From Emiliania huxleyi CCMP1516 (Eukaryota > Haptophyta > Isochrysidales > Noelaerhabdaceae), in NCBI RefSeq assembly GCF_000372725.1, contig NW_005199712.1, forward strand, positions 4,750-31,257: a stretch of 26,508 nucleotides of DNA, in the 5' to 3' direction. Below, one piece after another: positions 1 to 8,698 of this stretch. A program made the translations under genes and the position numbers. The notes below the pieces were generated by a model. That model saw only the letters and a program-made list of their open reading frames with translations. It was not told the origin of the DNA and did not search any database. Positions within the stretch are counted from its first letter, which is position 1. The number at the start of each line of letters is the position of its first letter.

Positions 1-1
1 C

Positions 2-280
2 ACGGGCGGCGGCGGGTTCGTGCCGCGGCGGCTTCGCGTGGTGTCGTTGGATCGCGCCGCCTTCCGCGTGCGCTCTCTCGCCGTTGGAGAGTGCTTCGAG
101 CTTGGCCGGCACCCGCAAGGCACAGCGGCCGCCGTCCGGTCGGTTGGGCGGGGGAGGCGCGTCTCTCTTCACACCTCCGGCCTTGTGGTAGGGACCGAGG
201 TCAAGGCGATTACCTACTCCGCGATGCGCATCACAGAGACGCCCACGCGAGCGGATCTTCTCGTCATCGTCGACATCTAG
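2..280 (+). CDS. 3' end of an unrecognised protein gene (5' truncated by window edge)
   Basis: The frame is open from the first bases of the window to a TAG at 278-280, giving about 92 residues. The composition is protein-like: mixed hydrophobic and charged residues, no homopolymers, and a run such as TSGLVVGTEVKAITYSAMRI that could form beta strands. I recognise no family. The upstream part lies outside the window. An in-frame ATG-like start near 20 is not convincing because the frame is already open before it. An AATAAA at about 412 could serve as a poly(A) signal. Alternatively this is a chance open frame in GC-rich DNA, or the end of a retroelement polyprotein. Confidence 0.3.
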   Translation, partial: TGGGGFVPRRLRVVSLDRAAFRVRSLAVGECFELGRHPQGTAAAVRSVGRGRRVSLHTSGLVVGTEVKAITYSAMRITETPTRADLLVIVDI

Positions 281-761
281 TCAGTTTTTCTCACCACGCG
301 GTCTTTCTGTTTTTTGACTTCGGAATCCTCGCCCCGCGCCGCCGCAGCGCGCCGCCTGTCGCTGTCCATGCTTTTAGCTTTACGTTTTAGCCTTTTCTCT
401 AAAGCCGTATCTAATAAAAGGAAAATCCTTTATTTACACCCAGATTTTTTATTTATTTTTGCGCCAGTCCCGAACAAACAACTCTCTCTCCCAGTCCCGT
501 GCCTAGTGTCGTGCGAGGGCCGAGGGAGTCTTGCCGGAGCACTTGGAGGGTGCAGTCATTAACCTCACATCCAGGGCGCCGGGGAGCTAAAAGAAGCGCA
601 CCCAGCGGGCCGGATGATGATCGGTATCGGGCTACGGGCAAGAGAGCCCTGACCCCTAAGGGGGGGTGCGCGTTCGCAGGGAAAGGGCCGTAAAGTCAAC
701 ACGGGTCTCCGAGGGTTGGGGCTCGCGCTCCGGGTTTCCCCTAGCAGCAGAACGCCCCCTC

Positions 762-778
762 TAGTACGACTCGTACTA
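762..778. repeat. Perfect 8-1-8 inverted repeat
   Basis: TAGTACGA and TCGTACTA flank a single C, and AATAAA follows immediately. It could form a short cruciform or hairpin at a transcript end, or be a dyad binding site. Function is unknown. Confidence 0.6.
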
Positions 779-1045
779 ATAAACACGCGACACACCATGG
801 ACACGAGACGACACGCACACTCCCACTCGGCGACGGCCTCGCCGCTCAGGATCCCTCCGCTCGGTCTCCTTGCCCCTTTTCCGGGGAGGTTCCCCTCTCC
901 TCTCGGCCCTTCCTCTTGTTCGCATCCCGATGGTCATGCGACGGGCGCTTCTGGTAAAATTCTTTTTCGCAGTCCCGCCCGGGGCCCGTGTAAAAGAAAT
1001 AATTTTGTTACTCGAAGAAAACACAGAACCAAACGAGGGATGGGA

Positions 1046-1150
1046 AAAGAAAAGAATTTTACAACAAAGCTCCCTCGCACAACACTGGGCACGGGACTGG
1101 CTCATTGAAAAGAAAGAACACAGACAACCCAAGGGAGGGATGGGAGGACG
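1046..1150 (+). repeat. Dispersed ~100-bp repeat, forward copy
   Basis: The segment contains AGAATTTTACAACAAAGCTC, then CCTCGCACAACACTGGGCAC, then GGGACTGG, and ends in GGAGGGATGGGAG. The same blocks in the same order occur at 16233-16350, and in reverse complement at 2838-2940 and (partly) 484-535. Identity is high over the first 60 bp and lower afterwards. It codes for nothing obvious. It is probably the end of a retroelement or a small non-autonomous element. Confidence 0.7.
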
Positions 1151-1205
1151 GCACGCCGCCACCACACAGGGATTTTAAGGAGAGGAGTGTGGTGCTAGCC
1201 CCACC

Positions 1206-2660
1206 CTAATCCCTTGGTCGTCTGCCTCTTTCTATCTCCCTTCGCAGTCCCTCGCCGATTCTCGCTGCAACCTTCATGCCACCTCGCGGTCGTCCCACTC
1301 TCGTCGTTCTCCCTCCTGTCGTTTCCTCCTCTGTCGCGTCGCTCTCGTCTGCCTCGTCCTGCGACGCCGCCGCCGCCTGCCGATCCCTTGCTCTTGCGGC
1401 TTCTCCCGCCTTTCGGCGCAACTCTGCCCTCCTCGCGGCATATTTTGGCCCCTCGAGTTTATCGAGCTCTCCTCGCGCAAGGACGACTCTTCTGACGCCC
1501 ACTCCGATCATTTGCCGCCAAGTCATATCGTTGCTCAGGTCCACTCTCTCTTTGAACACTTGTACGTCCACCGAAGCGATGATGTTGGCGCTGGGGTCCC
1601 CTTCGGGTGCATCGTTACAGCTGACGACGGGATTCCAGTTGTCAATTTGCGTGCCCGTCCGGTACGTTGCGTCGTTCGCCATCGCTCTCAGGTCTCGCCC
1701 CGCTTCATTCAGCAGTCCGTTGAACATCCTGTCCGAGAGAGTCCGTTCCTTTTGCCTCTGCCTCGTAGGAAGGCCTCCGTCTCGGCGTTGAAGTCCCCAC
1801 CGATAATGTATTCTCCATGGATTTTGTCTAGCTCGTACTCTCCCACGGCACGCGTCTTGCGCGGGGTCCTTTGTTTCTGTGTCGCCCGTCCCTCCGCCCG
1901 CGACCGTTATCTTAGCCTGCCCCCTCACTGGCATGTAGACCCCTATCTGTGTCCATTCCAGTCCGCTTGCCACGTCCTCCATCTCCACCCTCACGACGCG
2001 ACCTCTCTCCACCTCCTCCATGGCCACTTCTCCCTTCCCGTCTCTCTTTGCTTGCAGGTGGTCCGGGTCCCACACAATCAACACCCCCGCTTTGAGCGCG
2101 CGCGCGGCCGGGTCTTTGTAAGCTGGGGTCCCGCACGCCTCTATCCCCTGCGTCTCTAGGTATTCTATCACTTCGCGCATTTCTTCCTCGCCTAGGTGCG
2201 TGTCCGCCAGCGTGGCGAGCCACACCCCTCCTTCTTTTATGTACCTGATGATTTCCGCCAGCTTCTTTGTTGCCTCCCTTCCCGTGTTGCGGATCGGTGC
2301 GCTTCCCCTTACCCTTAGCTCCCGGATCTCCTCCATCGCCCCCTCTATGCTCTCGAGGCCCCGCCGCATACGTTGAGGTGGCGAAATGAGCTTGTCCGTG
2401 CGCCTTCTTCCCGGTTACCCTTTTCTGTTTGCCCTTGCTCATTCCGTTTCCGTGTAGTGCCTTCATGAGCGCGTTCCACTCGGTGATGGGTATATGTGCC
2501 ACGTGTAGGCCGCGGGTATCCCCAGGTGTGCTAGGTCCTCATCGATGAGGGGCCTCATCCCCCGACGTTGCGCCCGCATGTCCGCCCTCTCGAGCGGGCT
2601 CAAGATGGGTTCGACTGCGGGTACCCCGTAGAAGGCTAGGTCAGGGTCTAGCTTCCCCCG
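1206..2660 (-). pseudogene. Decayed LINE (non-LTR retrotransposon) endonuclease region
   Basis: Read on the minus strand, the piece starting near 2369 has the hallmarks of an APE-like endonuclease of LINE elements: a LATLADTHLG segment (the position of the usual QETH motif), then GVLIVWDPDHL and GVYMPV. The canonical GGDFNAETEAF motif sits in a different frame near 1775-1810, and TYRTGTQIDNW follows in the first frame. At least two frameshifts therefore interrupt the domain. Further upstream (2400-2660) two more frame changes link FYGVPAVEPI and PITEWNALMKAL segments, perhaps the end of an ORF1-like region. No reverse transcriptase follows: the frame stops at 1206 in an Arg-rich tail. It is inactive and truncated. 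The endonuclease assignment rests on motif recall, not on a search. Confidence 0.7.
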
Positions 2661-2837
2661 CTCCTTCGTTCCGCCGCGCATTCCGTCGGTGTCGCTTCCA
2701 CGCCCACACCCTTCTCTTTTTTGCGCGGATCGGGAGGGCGGCGACCTCTGCCCCCGTCCACGCTTCGCGTCCCCTTGGCGCTGGGCGCCGTGTACGGCGT
2801 TTTCTTTTTCGGGCGCGCCGTCCGGCTTTTTCGCTTC

Positions 2838-2940
2838 TTTTCTCTGGTGTACCTGTGTTAGTGCCAGTGCGAGCCAGTCCCGTGCCCAGTCCTGTGCCCA
2901 GTGTCGTGCGAGGGAGTTTTGTTGTAAAATTCTTTTCTCT
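2838..2940 (-). repeat. Dispersed ~100-bp repeat, reverse copy
   Basis: This is the reverse complement of the repeat at 16233-16320. It shares the block corresponding to GTACAC...ACACGGT and the GTGTTAGTGCCAGTGCGAGC segment, then CCCAGTGTCGTGCGAGGGAG and TTGTAAAATTCTTTTC. A partial internal duplication of CCAGTCC[CT]GTGC is present. Confidence 0.7.
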
Positions 2941-3152
2941 CTGCGGGGGGGGGTCCTCCGGTTTTGCGCAGCTGGGGCTGCCCGCTGGCTTCGTTGGCCC
3001 TTGTTGTGGCTCGTGGCCGATGCGGTAGAAGAGCTCGGTCGGTTGCCTTCTCCTCTGTCTTTCCTTCCCCGCCATCTGGCTAGGGCGACACCCATGACAG
3101 CGGCGGAGACGCACCACATCCACGCCCTTGCGCCGCTCAGGGATGCCAGTCT
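2941..3152. other. Unassigned segment between repeats
   Basis: GC-rich DNA with no supported gene. It separates the dispersed short repeat from the ~0.6 kb repeat and may belong to the 5' part of the decayed minus-strand LINE. Confidence 0.4.
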
Positions 3153-3782
3153 CTCGAGGTTCTCGAGGTGGATATCCTTTGGCCGCGTTGGGTAGCGAGG
3201 ATTGGTGTAACCCGAGCCACGGAGGCGTGTTTTCTGACGGCCGACCGTCAGTGCACGGAGTTGCCCCTTCTCCGACTGCCCCGGCTAGTTCACGAGTTTC
3301 GCGGGTGTGACCCCATGCGTCAAACCCGAGACCTAGCGCGGGTGGGTTGGAGGGGCCTCGGAAAGGCGCGCAAGCACGCCCTACGTCTTCCCCTCCTCCC
3401 CATCGGGCCGCGTGAGCGGCCACGCCTCGCAGATTCGTTTTCGCGCCTGGGTCAGGCGCGCGGGGCATCCCCCGGGTCGCTCGACCAGCGATCCGAAGAG
3501 TGGCCGCTATGCGAGGGACAGAGCGGGGCCCTCGACGCCTCAGTCCGGCCCTCCGAGGGGGGAAGGGAATTGCGGGGTCCCCTCGGGCGCCTCAGTTCGG
3601 CCCTCCCGAGGGGGGGAGGGGAGCAAGGGGGTGGGGGGATCGGGGCGGTGGGGAGGGGTCTCGGGTTTCATGTGGCTAAGACTTGCCTTTCGGGGAGGGG
3701 CCTCCGTTCAAGCGCTCATCACAGGAGTGAGAGCTGCCTGACATCTTCCCCTCCTCCCTCGAGGCAGCGAGTAGGCAGCGAG
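3153..3782. repeat. ~0.6 kb dispersed direct repeat, copy A
   Basis: The segment starts with CTCGAGGTTCTCGAGGTGG and ends near GCAGCGAGTAGGCAGCGAG. It is nearly identical to 12588-13199 in the same orientation. Differences are scattered substitutions plus an indel: copy A carries about 30 extra bases around 3350-3395, whose sequence resembles the tail just after copy B (13205-13270). It contains short palindromic C/G-rich motifs and no consistent reading frame between copies. It could be a non-autonomous element or a retroelement terminal region. Confidence 0.85.
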
Positions 3783-4540
3783 AGGAGGTCTCGAGCGCCT
3801 ATATGAAGGTATGTGAGATGGTGATGGGAATGGGTGGCCGGTCGGTCGGGCGGGCGGGCGGTCGGACAGGCCGGGCGGGCGGGAGGGTAGCAGGAGCAGC
3901 ATCAGCAGCAGCAGCGGCGGCGGCAGCAGCAGCACAGGTTAGGCCAGCCGCGCAGAGGGCAGCGAGGCTCGTTGGGAGTCAGCGCTGCAGCAGCGCCCGC
4001 CTCGTTGAGCATGTTGAAAGCAGAGTTATTGGCGTCAATATGGCGCAGCGCAGAGATGCCAGCACCGCGAGGAAGTGCAGGACCCGCGTTTGCGGTGCGA
4101 GCCGTCGAGGCAGGATCAAGCTGAAGGACTCGAGTGGTTTCCACACTGACATCCTCGCCCAGAGCATTGCCAGACAGGTTTGCGCCCAGTTTGCAGTCGC
4201 TTGGCGTGGTTTGTGCAGGCGCACCAGCCGCAGAGGCAGCGCTGCCGACTCTCATTGGTTGAGCAGCCGTCGCAGTGCTCGACGGATCGGCAGTGTCGGC
4301 GCGACCAGCACCGCGCTCGGTCTCGCTCAGCGAGGCGGCCGAGAGCACAGGCAAGCCGCAAACGCGCATTTGGGACGCACGTAAAAGCCTGTGTCCCTAG
4401 CTGTGAACAGCAAAACGGGACAGTATACTGTTTGTGAGTGGTTGAGAGTGCGAGCCGAGGCCGTGCGGTTCACAACGACGCTGGTTGTCCTGCCCGACTG
4501 CGTCGTCACCGCGTGATTAGGAGCCTGCTTTTCTGGGGCG
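3783..4540. other. Upstream region of the DUF218 gene, low complexity in its first third
   Basis: The region opens with (GGGC/GGTC)n and (CAG)n-type low complexity at 3835-3935. From about 3940 to 4370 the minus strand has an open frame with a non-repetitive segment (GNALGEDVSVETT, then SALRHIDANNSAFNMLNEAG), but no recognisable domain or clear start, so I do not call a gene. A 12-bp palindrome lies at 4420-4431. The rest is probably the promoter and 5' UTR of the plus-strand gene starting at 4541. Confidence 0.4.
4420..4431. promoter_or_regulatory. 12-bp perfect palindrome with TATA-like core
   Basis: ACAGTATACTGT is a perfect dyad 110 bp upstream of the DUF218 start codon, in otherwise GC-rich sequence. 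It may be a TATA-type promoter element or a dimeric factor site. This is inferred from position and symmetry only. Confidence 0.3.
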
Positions 4541-5433
4541 ATGCTGCTCCTGGCCATCTCCGCTCTCGCCTCCGTCACTGCTGCGCCGAGCACTGGCATC
4601 GTCGTGCACGGCTTCCACTGCAACGCTCCGCGCTGGGAGGAGGTGGTGTGGGGCGACGAGGCGGCGCAGCGGCTCGGGCGGCTGCCGCACGCAGCGCTCC
4701 TCGCCTGGCAGGCACGGCACGAGCTGCAGGCCTTCATCTGCGGCTCGGGTGCCTCGCAGACCGCAAGCGGCTCTGCTGAGGCGGACGCACTGATCTCGCT
4801 GCTCTTTGAGCGGCTGCCGTCCCTCCTCTCCTTTGACGCCTTTCGAGGGGTCGACCTGGAGGCGCTCGAGGCGCTGCTCCGCCGCACAGTCTCGCCGACA
4901 CCGAGTCGCTCAACACGCAGCAGGAGGTGCTCGCGGCGCTCGCGCGACTGTCGCGGCTGGGCGTGCAGCGGGCGCTGCTGGTCTCCTCGCCGACGCACAT
5001 GCCGCGCTGCCTCCGTGATGCGAGCGTCGCGGCGGCGCGCCTGGGCTACGAGGTGCGGGCGGCGCTCTCGGGTCCGAGGCCCTGCCAGCGGACACGCACA
5101 CACCTCTCTCCTAGGGCACCGTTCTCGCCTCCCCCTGCGGCACGTCCTGGACCGAGGAGACAGCTGTCGTGGTCGAGCCGCCCCACAGGCCGGACGGAGG
5201 CGCCTCCGCGGCGCTCTTCGGCTTGGGTACCATCCACCACCGTAGCCCGCCTCCTCGCCCGGCCTCTCCGCTCACCACGCCACTCTCCCGCCCGCCGTCC
5301 CTCAGTTCGCCGCGCCGCTGCCCTCGCCTTCGGAACCACCGCGACCGAGAGCGGGAGGCGGCCGGCTGAGTTCCTCGCCGCGTTCGAGCGGCTGCTCGCA
5401 TCCTTTGAAAATAGGAAATCGAGTACTGTGTGA
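4541..5433 (+). CDS. DUF218 (YdcF/SanA-like) secreted or membrane-associated protein, four exons
   Basis: Proposed exons are 4541-4818, 4890-5052, 5115-5241 and 5306-5433. All three introns are GT-AG (72, 62 and 64 nt; first intron 4819-4889 is 71-72 nt) and together give one continuous 231-residue frame. Residues 1-16 form a signal peptide-like segment (MLLLAISALASVTAAP). The core matches DUF218: a hydrophobic strand ending ICGSG (66-70), SAEADAL (78-84) where bacterial members have SEA, DTESLNTQQE (96-105) matching the S-x-NT-x-E motif, and VQRALLVSSPTHMPRC (118-133) matching the LVTS-x-x-HM-x-R motif. Bacterial relatives act at the envelope, but their chemistry is not settled, so no reaction is assigned. 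Translated without splicing, the conserved blocks fall in different frames, which supports the introns. The last splice is the least certain: using a GT at 5228 instead would end the protein at 5369. Confidence 0.75.
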
Positions 5434-5950
5434 CCTCTGCGTATCGCTCTACGTAGCTAACTGCAGAGTGGCGGCGGCGACCGGCGAGGGGAGGGGGGAG
5501 CGGTGCGTCGCGAGCGGCGCGGACTGGTGCGCGCCGGCTGGGCGCGCGGTCACCCACACACCCACACATCAGGCTTGGCCGGAATCTTTTCCTCGGGACC
5601 TCGCTTCTCCTCGAAGAGAGCTCTCAAAAAAGTAATGGTGAACACCGCGGACCGCGCGCCGTCCCCGCCGAGCGCGAGCCGGCTGTAGCCGCTCTACTCT
5701 GATCTCTGTATATAGAGCGAGCTCGAGCGAGCGCGTTTGCCGTGGGCTGGGTGGCCTGGCCCCCTGGGGTTCTGGAACGCCCTGAGAGGAATGATATCGC
5801 GAGAGCGAGAGACCCCACCACGCGCCGACTCGTGACTGCGCGCACGCGAGCGCTCCGAGGCCGTGCCACGAGTCAGGGCCGCGCCACGCCCGCACTCACG
5901 CCTGTTCTGGCGCGGCCCTGCGCTCTAAATCCGCGCGTATCCGCGCACAC
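5434..5950. other. Intergenic region between convergent genes
   Basis: No gene is supported here. It separates the 3' end of the plus-strand DUF218 gene from the 3' end of the minus-strand AOX gene. A CTCTGTATATAGAG element (imperfect dyad, TATATA core) lies near 5704-5717, followed by GAGCGAGCTCGAGCGAGCG. No clear poly(A) signals are visible for either gene. Confidence 0.4.
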
Positions 5951-6982
5951 CTAGGTGGATGAGGCCGAGCTGCCGTGCCGGTGCTCCCTCAGCAGGCGCT
6001 GCGCCTGCTCGAGCTTCCACGCGCGCGCGGCGTCCTCCTTGTGCATGTGCACAAACGGGTTCGGGTCGTCGGACGCCATCGAAGCAAAGGTGTGGTTGAC
6101 GTCGCGGTGATGAGACTCGTCTGCGTAGATGCAGCGGAGGGTGTCGAGCCACGTCGCGTCGTCCGGCAGCTTCCAGTAGCCTTTTGCGATCTCGGGGGCT
6201 GGGAGACCCGACCACTCGGCGTGCAGCCGCGTGCCCGGCGTCTCCAGGTGCGAGATCACGTTGTGGTACGTCTCGCATGCGGTTTGCTCGAGATAGCCGA
6301 CGAACCGGTGCATGGCCTTTGGGTTCACGACGTAGATCATCATCAGGAAGGGCGTCATCGAGAACTGCGCGCCGATGCACATGAGGCGGGTGACGGGACC
6401 CGCTTGGAACATGGAGAGGCAGGTAAGCAGGTGCATCCGCTCGTTCTCCGCCTCCTCTAACAGCGTGTGAATCCAGCCGTAGTCGCGCTCCAGCGCCCGC
6501 AGGGAGTGGAAGTGGCGCATGCCGGCGGCCACGAAGCCGGGTACGCCAGCGAAGGACTCGAGGACGATGAGGCGCCACACCAGCGACGAGGGCGAGGGGT
6601 CGTGGTGCGTGTAGCCAGTGATGAAGTTGAACGGGTGGTAGAGGCCATAGTACATGAAGCCGTGCATCACCTTGTCGGAGAGCGTCTCTGGCACGTGCTT
6701 GTCACTGAAGGTGGCCAGCGCCGAGTCGAGCTCGTCCTTGGACCAGATGTGATTCTGCTGCCGCCCAGTCTTGTCGGCCATCTCCCGCTCCATCGCCAGG
6801 TACTGCTTTTGCGGCAGAAGTGGGTGCACTGTGTTGCTCGCCTTGAAGTGCTGCGTGCTCAATGAGCGGAGGGCGCCGGTGGATAGCGGCAGCCGCAAAG
6901 TCGAAGGAAGAAGATGAGGAGGAGGAAGAGATGGGCTCAACAACTTGCGGCTGCTACGGAGCACGAGAGAGGAGCGATGCAT
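5951..6982 (-). CDS. AOX: Alternative oxidase, mitochondrial (ubiquinol oxidase, non-electrogenic)
   Basis: The single-exon frame gives 343 residues from the ATG at 6982. An upstream in-frame extension to 7111 lacks targeting character, so this Met was preferred. Residues 1-45 are Arg/Ser/Leu-rich without acidic residues, typical of a mitochondrial presequence. The di-iron motifs are present: LESFAGVPGF (141-150), EEAENERMHL (176-185), a variant of the LEEEA motif reading YLEQTACETYHN, and ADESHHRDVNH near the C-terminus (usual form ADEAHHRDVNH). The family oxidises ubiquinol and reduces oxygen to water at the matrix face of the inner membrane, bypassing complexes III and IV. The LEQTA variant keeps the first Glu. 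The gene is intronless, unlike three neighbours, and lies head-to-head with the MPV17-family gene. Confidence 0.96.
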   Translation of the reverse strand: MHRSSLVLRSSRKLLSPSLPPPHLLPSTLRLPLSTGALRSLSTQHFKASNTVHPLLPQKQYLAMEREMADKTGRQQNHIWSKDELDSALATFSDKHVPETLSDKVMHGFMYYGLYHPFNFITGYTHHDPSPSSLVWRLIVLESFAGVPGFVAAGMRHFHSLRALERDYGWIHTLLEEAENERMHLLTCLSMFQAGPVTRLMCIGAQFSMTPFLMMIYVVNPKAMHRFVGYLEQTACETYHNVISHLETPGTRLHAEWSGLPAPEIAKGYWKLPDDATWLDTLRCIYADESHHRDVNHTFASMASDDPNPFVHMHKEDAARAWKLEQAQRLLREHRHGSSASST

Positions 6983-7476
6983 CGAGCCGACGGCGATGCC
7001 TTCTGACCAAGGCTCCGGACGCGTCCAGGCGCCGGACATTTCTTTTGACGTTTGAATGTTTGTATGGTTACTGGTTCTGTCGCAATCCCTTTGATGGGCG
7101 TCGAACCCCAAGCAGCCTGGGCATCGATTGGGAGGGAGAAAAAGTGGAGGGTGAGGGTGCCCGGTTAATCCATTCCTCGGGCCCCGGCACTCTCATTACG
7201 TCATTTCATGTACATGTACAAACTGTTCACATTGCGCAGCTGCCGTCCCTTCGCCGTTCTCTCGGCGGACGGCAGAGCGCTGCGCACCTGCGCTGTCGCC
7301 CTGTCAAGCACGCGCTCGTGCTTCGTTGCGGTGACACACCCTGTCCCACCCGTGTGTGTGATCAGTGTCTATTACAGCACATTTCTCTAACCCACAAAAT
7401 TCTCTCTCGCGCGCTCGAGCGAGGGACGTCCGAGTTTGATTGGGCGGGCGGACGTCGACGCAAAGCGACGTCGACG
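6983..7476. promoter_or_regulatory. Shared divergent upstream region of AOX and MPV17-like genes
   Basis: These 494 bp hold the 5' regions of both genes. Visible elements are a CRE/ATF-like ATTACGTCAT (7195-7204), a perfect 12-bp palindrome TGTACATGTACA (7209-7220), a long hairpin at 7234-7285, an inverted CCAAT (ATTGG, 7439-7443) followed by GGGCGGGCGG, and two copies of GACGTCGACG (7451-7460 and 7467-7476) directly before the MPV17-like ATG. Assignment to particular factors is inference from motif form. Confidence 0.55.
7234..7285. other. Long imperfect hairpin in the divergent promoter
   Basis: The left arm is GCGCAG-CTGCCGTCC (7234-7248). The right arm is GGACGGCAG (7267-7275), a 4-nt bulge, then CTGCGC (7280-7285). 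That gives 15 paired bases around an 18-nt loop. It may be a cruciform or a 5' UTR structure of the MPV17-like transcript. Confidence 0.6.
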
Positions 7477-8097
7477 ATGGCTGTGCTCTTGCGAGGCTCG
7501 CTGCGGGCGTTCTCGGCGTGGGGGGAGCGGAACCCGTCCGCACTGAACGTTATGGCCGCCACCACGCTCGGCGGCGCCGGCGATGTCGGCGCGCAGCTGA
7601 TCGAGGGCGCCGATGGGCTCGGCGCGCTTGACGCAAAGCGCACCGCCTGTGTGTGCGCGTGGTACGCGCCGGCGGCGCTATTCTTCTGGACGCCGTTCAT
7701 GGGCGGTGTCGAGCGCACGTTTGGGACGAGCGGCGCCAAGTCGGTGGCAGCCAAGGTCCTCTGCTACAACCTTGCCATCAGCACGGTCGACATCACGGGC
7801 TTCCACCTCGTCTCGCTCACGCCGCAAGTGGGGGCCGAGAAGGCGGTGCAGACGCTGCGGGAAGGGTACGCAGACGCCGTCGCCGCGGGGTGCAGCTTGT
7901 GGGTGCCCGCGATGACGCTCATCTTCTGGCGGGTTCCTGCACACCTGCGGCTGAGCACGAGCTACGCGCTTGACGTGTGCTGGGCCTCCACGATGTCCTT
8001 CCTCAGCAACCGGAGGAAGAATCTGGTCGAGGCGGCGCCACCGCCGGCGCCGGCATGGAGCGGGAAGCTTGGAGTGAGAAAGAGCGTCATTGACTGA
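7477..8097 (+). CDS. MPV17/PMP22 family membrane protein
   Basis: The single exon gives 206 residues. The ATG at 7477 is chosen because the family homology begins just after it; the frame is open further upstream but without family features. An N-terminal RNPSALNVM segment matches the usual NP-x-x-T region, followed by GGAGDVGAQLIEG (the GD-x-x-AQ motif), DAKRTACVCAW (the D-x-x-RT motif), four hydrophobic stretches consistent with four membrane spans, and LWVPAMTLIFWRVPAHLRL corresponding to the W-x-x-WP...NF-x-x-VP-x-x-xR signature, with the usual W/P and N/F residues relaxed. Family members sit in the inner mitochondrial or peroxisomal membrane and are thought to act as channels; the substrate is unresolved. 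The length is typical. It lies head-to-head with AOX. Confidence 0.88.
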   Translation: MAVLLRGSLRAFSAWGERNPSALNVMAATTLGGAGDVGAQLIEGADGLGALDAKRTACVCAWYAPAALFFWTPFMGGVERTFGTSGAKSVAAKVLCYNLAISTVDITGFHLVSLTPQVGAEKAVQTLREGYADAVAAGCSLWVPAMTLIFWRVPAHLRLSTSYALDVCWASTMSFLSNRRKNLVEAAPPPAPAWSGKLGVRKSVID

Positions 8098-8359
8098 GGC
8101 CGAGACTGCATGAACGTTGTGCTGGTGCGTCCCTTGTGCCCCACAGTACTTATGTTCATGTCGAGGGGGCAGGGGCCAGGACGAGCGTGACGGCGGGCAT
8201 GTCCGGGCGCGTGGGCGCGTTGATTCCTCTCGAGGTCTCTCTACTCTTTTTAGCCCCCCGCTACCCAGTCGCAGTCGTGCGACGTAGCGGGGGGCCACGA
8301 CTACGTTTACGAAAACATAAGTAGTCCCGCGAGGTGTGAATTGGCCGCCCCAGTAGCCC
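8098..8359. other. 3' flank of the MPV17-like gene with strong hairpins
   Basis: No gene is visible. A compound hairpin lies at 8253-8295, and a second one (GACTAC 8299-8304 with GTAGTC 8321-8326) follows. TACTTATGTT (near 8146) is the inverse of AACATAAGTA (near 8314). The split-repeat mobile element begins at 8360. Confidence 0.5.
8253..8295. other. Compound stem-loop (12 + 6 bp)
   Basis: GCCCCCCGCTAC (8253-8264) pairs with GTAGCGGGGGGC (8284-8295). Inside, GTCGCA (8268-8273) pairs with TGCGAC (8278-8283) around a GTCG loop, with one 3-nt bulge. It is very GC-rich and perfectly paired. It could be a 3' UTR structure of the MPV17-like mRNA or a small RNA precursor. Confidence 0.75.
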
Positions 8360-8585
8360 CGTAGCTCTTTGTGTTGCGATGCTTCCTGGCGAGGGAGTGT
8401 TGGGCTTTCCGGCCCCCACTCGGCTCTTGAGGCATTTATCGGCATCTTAATATGCCGTAGGGACATACAGCAAGGAGTAGTGTCCACGCGCGCACACGCC
8501 CGAGTGCCAATTTGGCTACGGGTTAGGGTTGCGTTGTCCTAACGCCTCCGTCCGTCCTGGACGGGCGTTGGCGCGTGCATATCCC
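8360..8585. repeat. 226-bp repeat B2 (outer end of the element)
   Basis: Identical to 8832-9057. It contains a hairpin CGGCAT/ATGCCG (8440-8457), a GC-rich hairpin CCGTCC/GGACGG, and a single GGGTTAGGGTT. It forms one terminus of the element. Confidence 0.9.
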
Positions 8586-8698
8586 CCACGGCTAACTAGC
8601 AACACTACTGCTAATGCTGGCCTCGTCCCCTCAAGTTGAGCAGCTTGCCTTGGCTTCGACTGCTCAGACATTGGAGGAGATAAGGGGATGGTGGTGGG
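8586..8698. other. 113-bp spacer between repeats B2 and A2
   Basis: Unique sequence within the window, with no open frame or strong structure recognised. Confidence 0.6.

Larger units (their letters stand above)
281..1205. other. Noncoding stretch with repeat fragments
   Basis: No convincing gene is visible on either strand. The stretch holds an A/T-richer segment (about 380-470) with an AATAAA, a fragment of the dispersed ACTGGGCACGGGACTGG repeat near 484-535 (reverse orientation), a perfect inverted repeat at 762-778 followed by ATAAA, and a fuller forward copy of the dispersed repeat at 1046-1150. The GC-rich part between 540 and 760 has short C4/G4 inverted runs near 650. It looks like retroelement debris. 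Confidence 0.5.

Noticed and set aside
1057..1100. Resemblance of the dispersed repeat's translation (LARHWARDW) to the start of beta-galactosidase and so to cloning vector
   Set aside because: Only a few residues are alike, the nucleotide sequence differs from lacZ, and the repeat occurs in both orientations with genomic flanks.
3902..4369. Minus-strand gene with leucine-rich-repeat-like words
   Set aside because: One short coherent stretch only, no start context, no repeat periodicity, and it overlaps the likely promoter of the DUF218 gene.
4806..5018. DUF218 gene as a frameshifted pseudogene
   Set aside because: Three GT-AG introns of 62-72 nt bring all conserved motifs into one frame, so decay need not be assumed.
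8519..8532. Telomere repeat (GGGTTAGGGTT)
   Set aside because: Only about two units, inside a 226-bp repeat present twice; not a telomere or an interstitial array.
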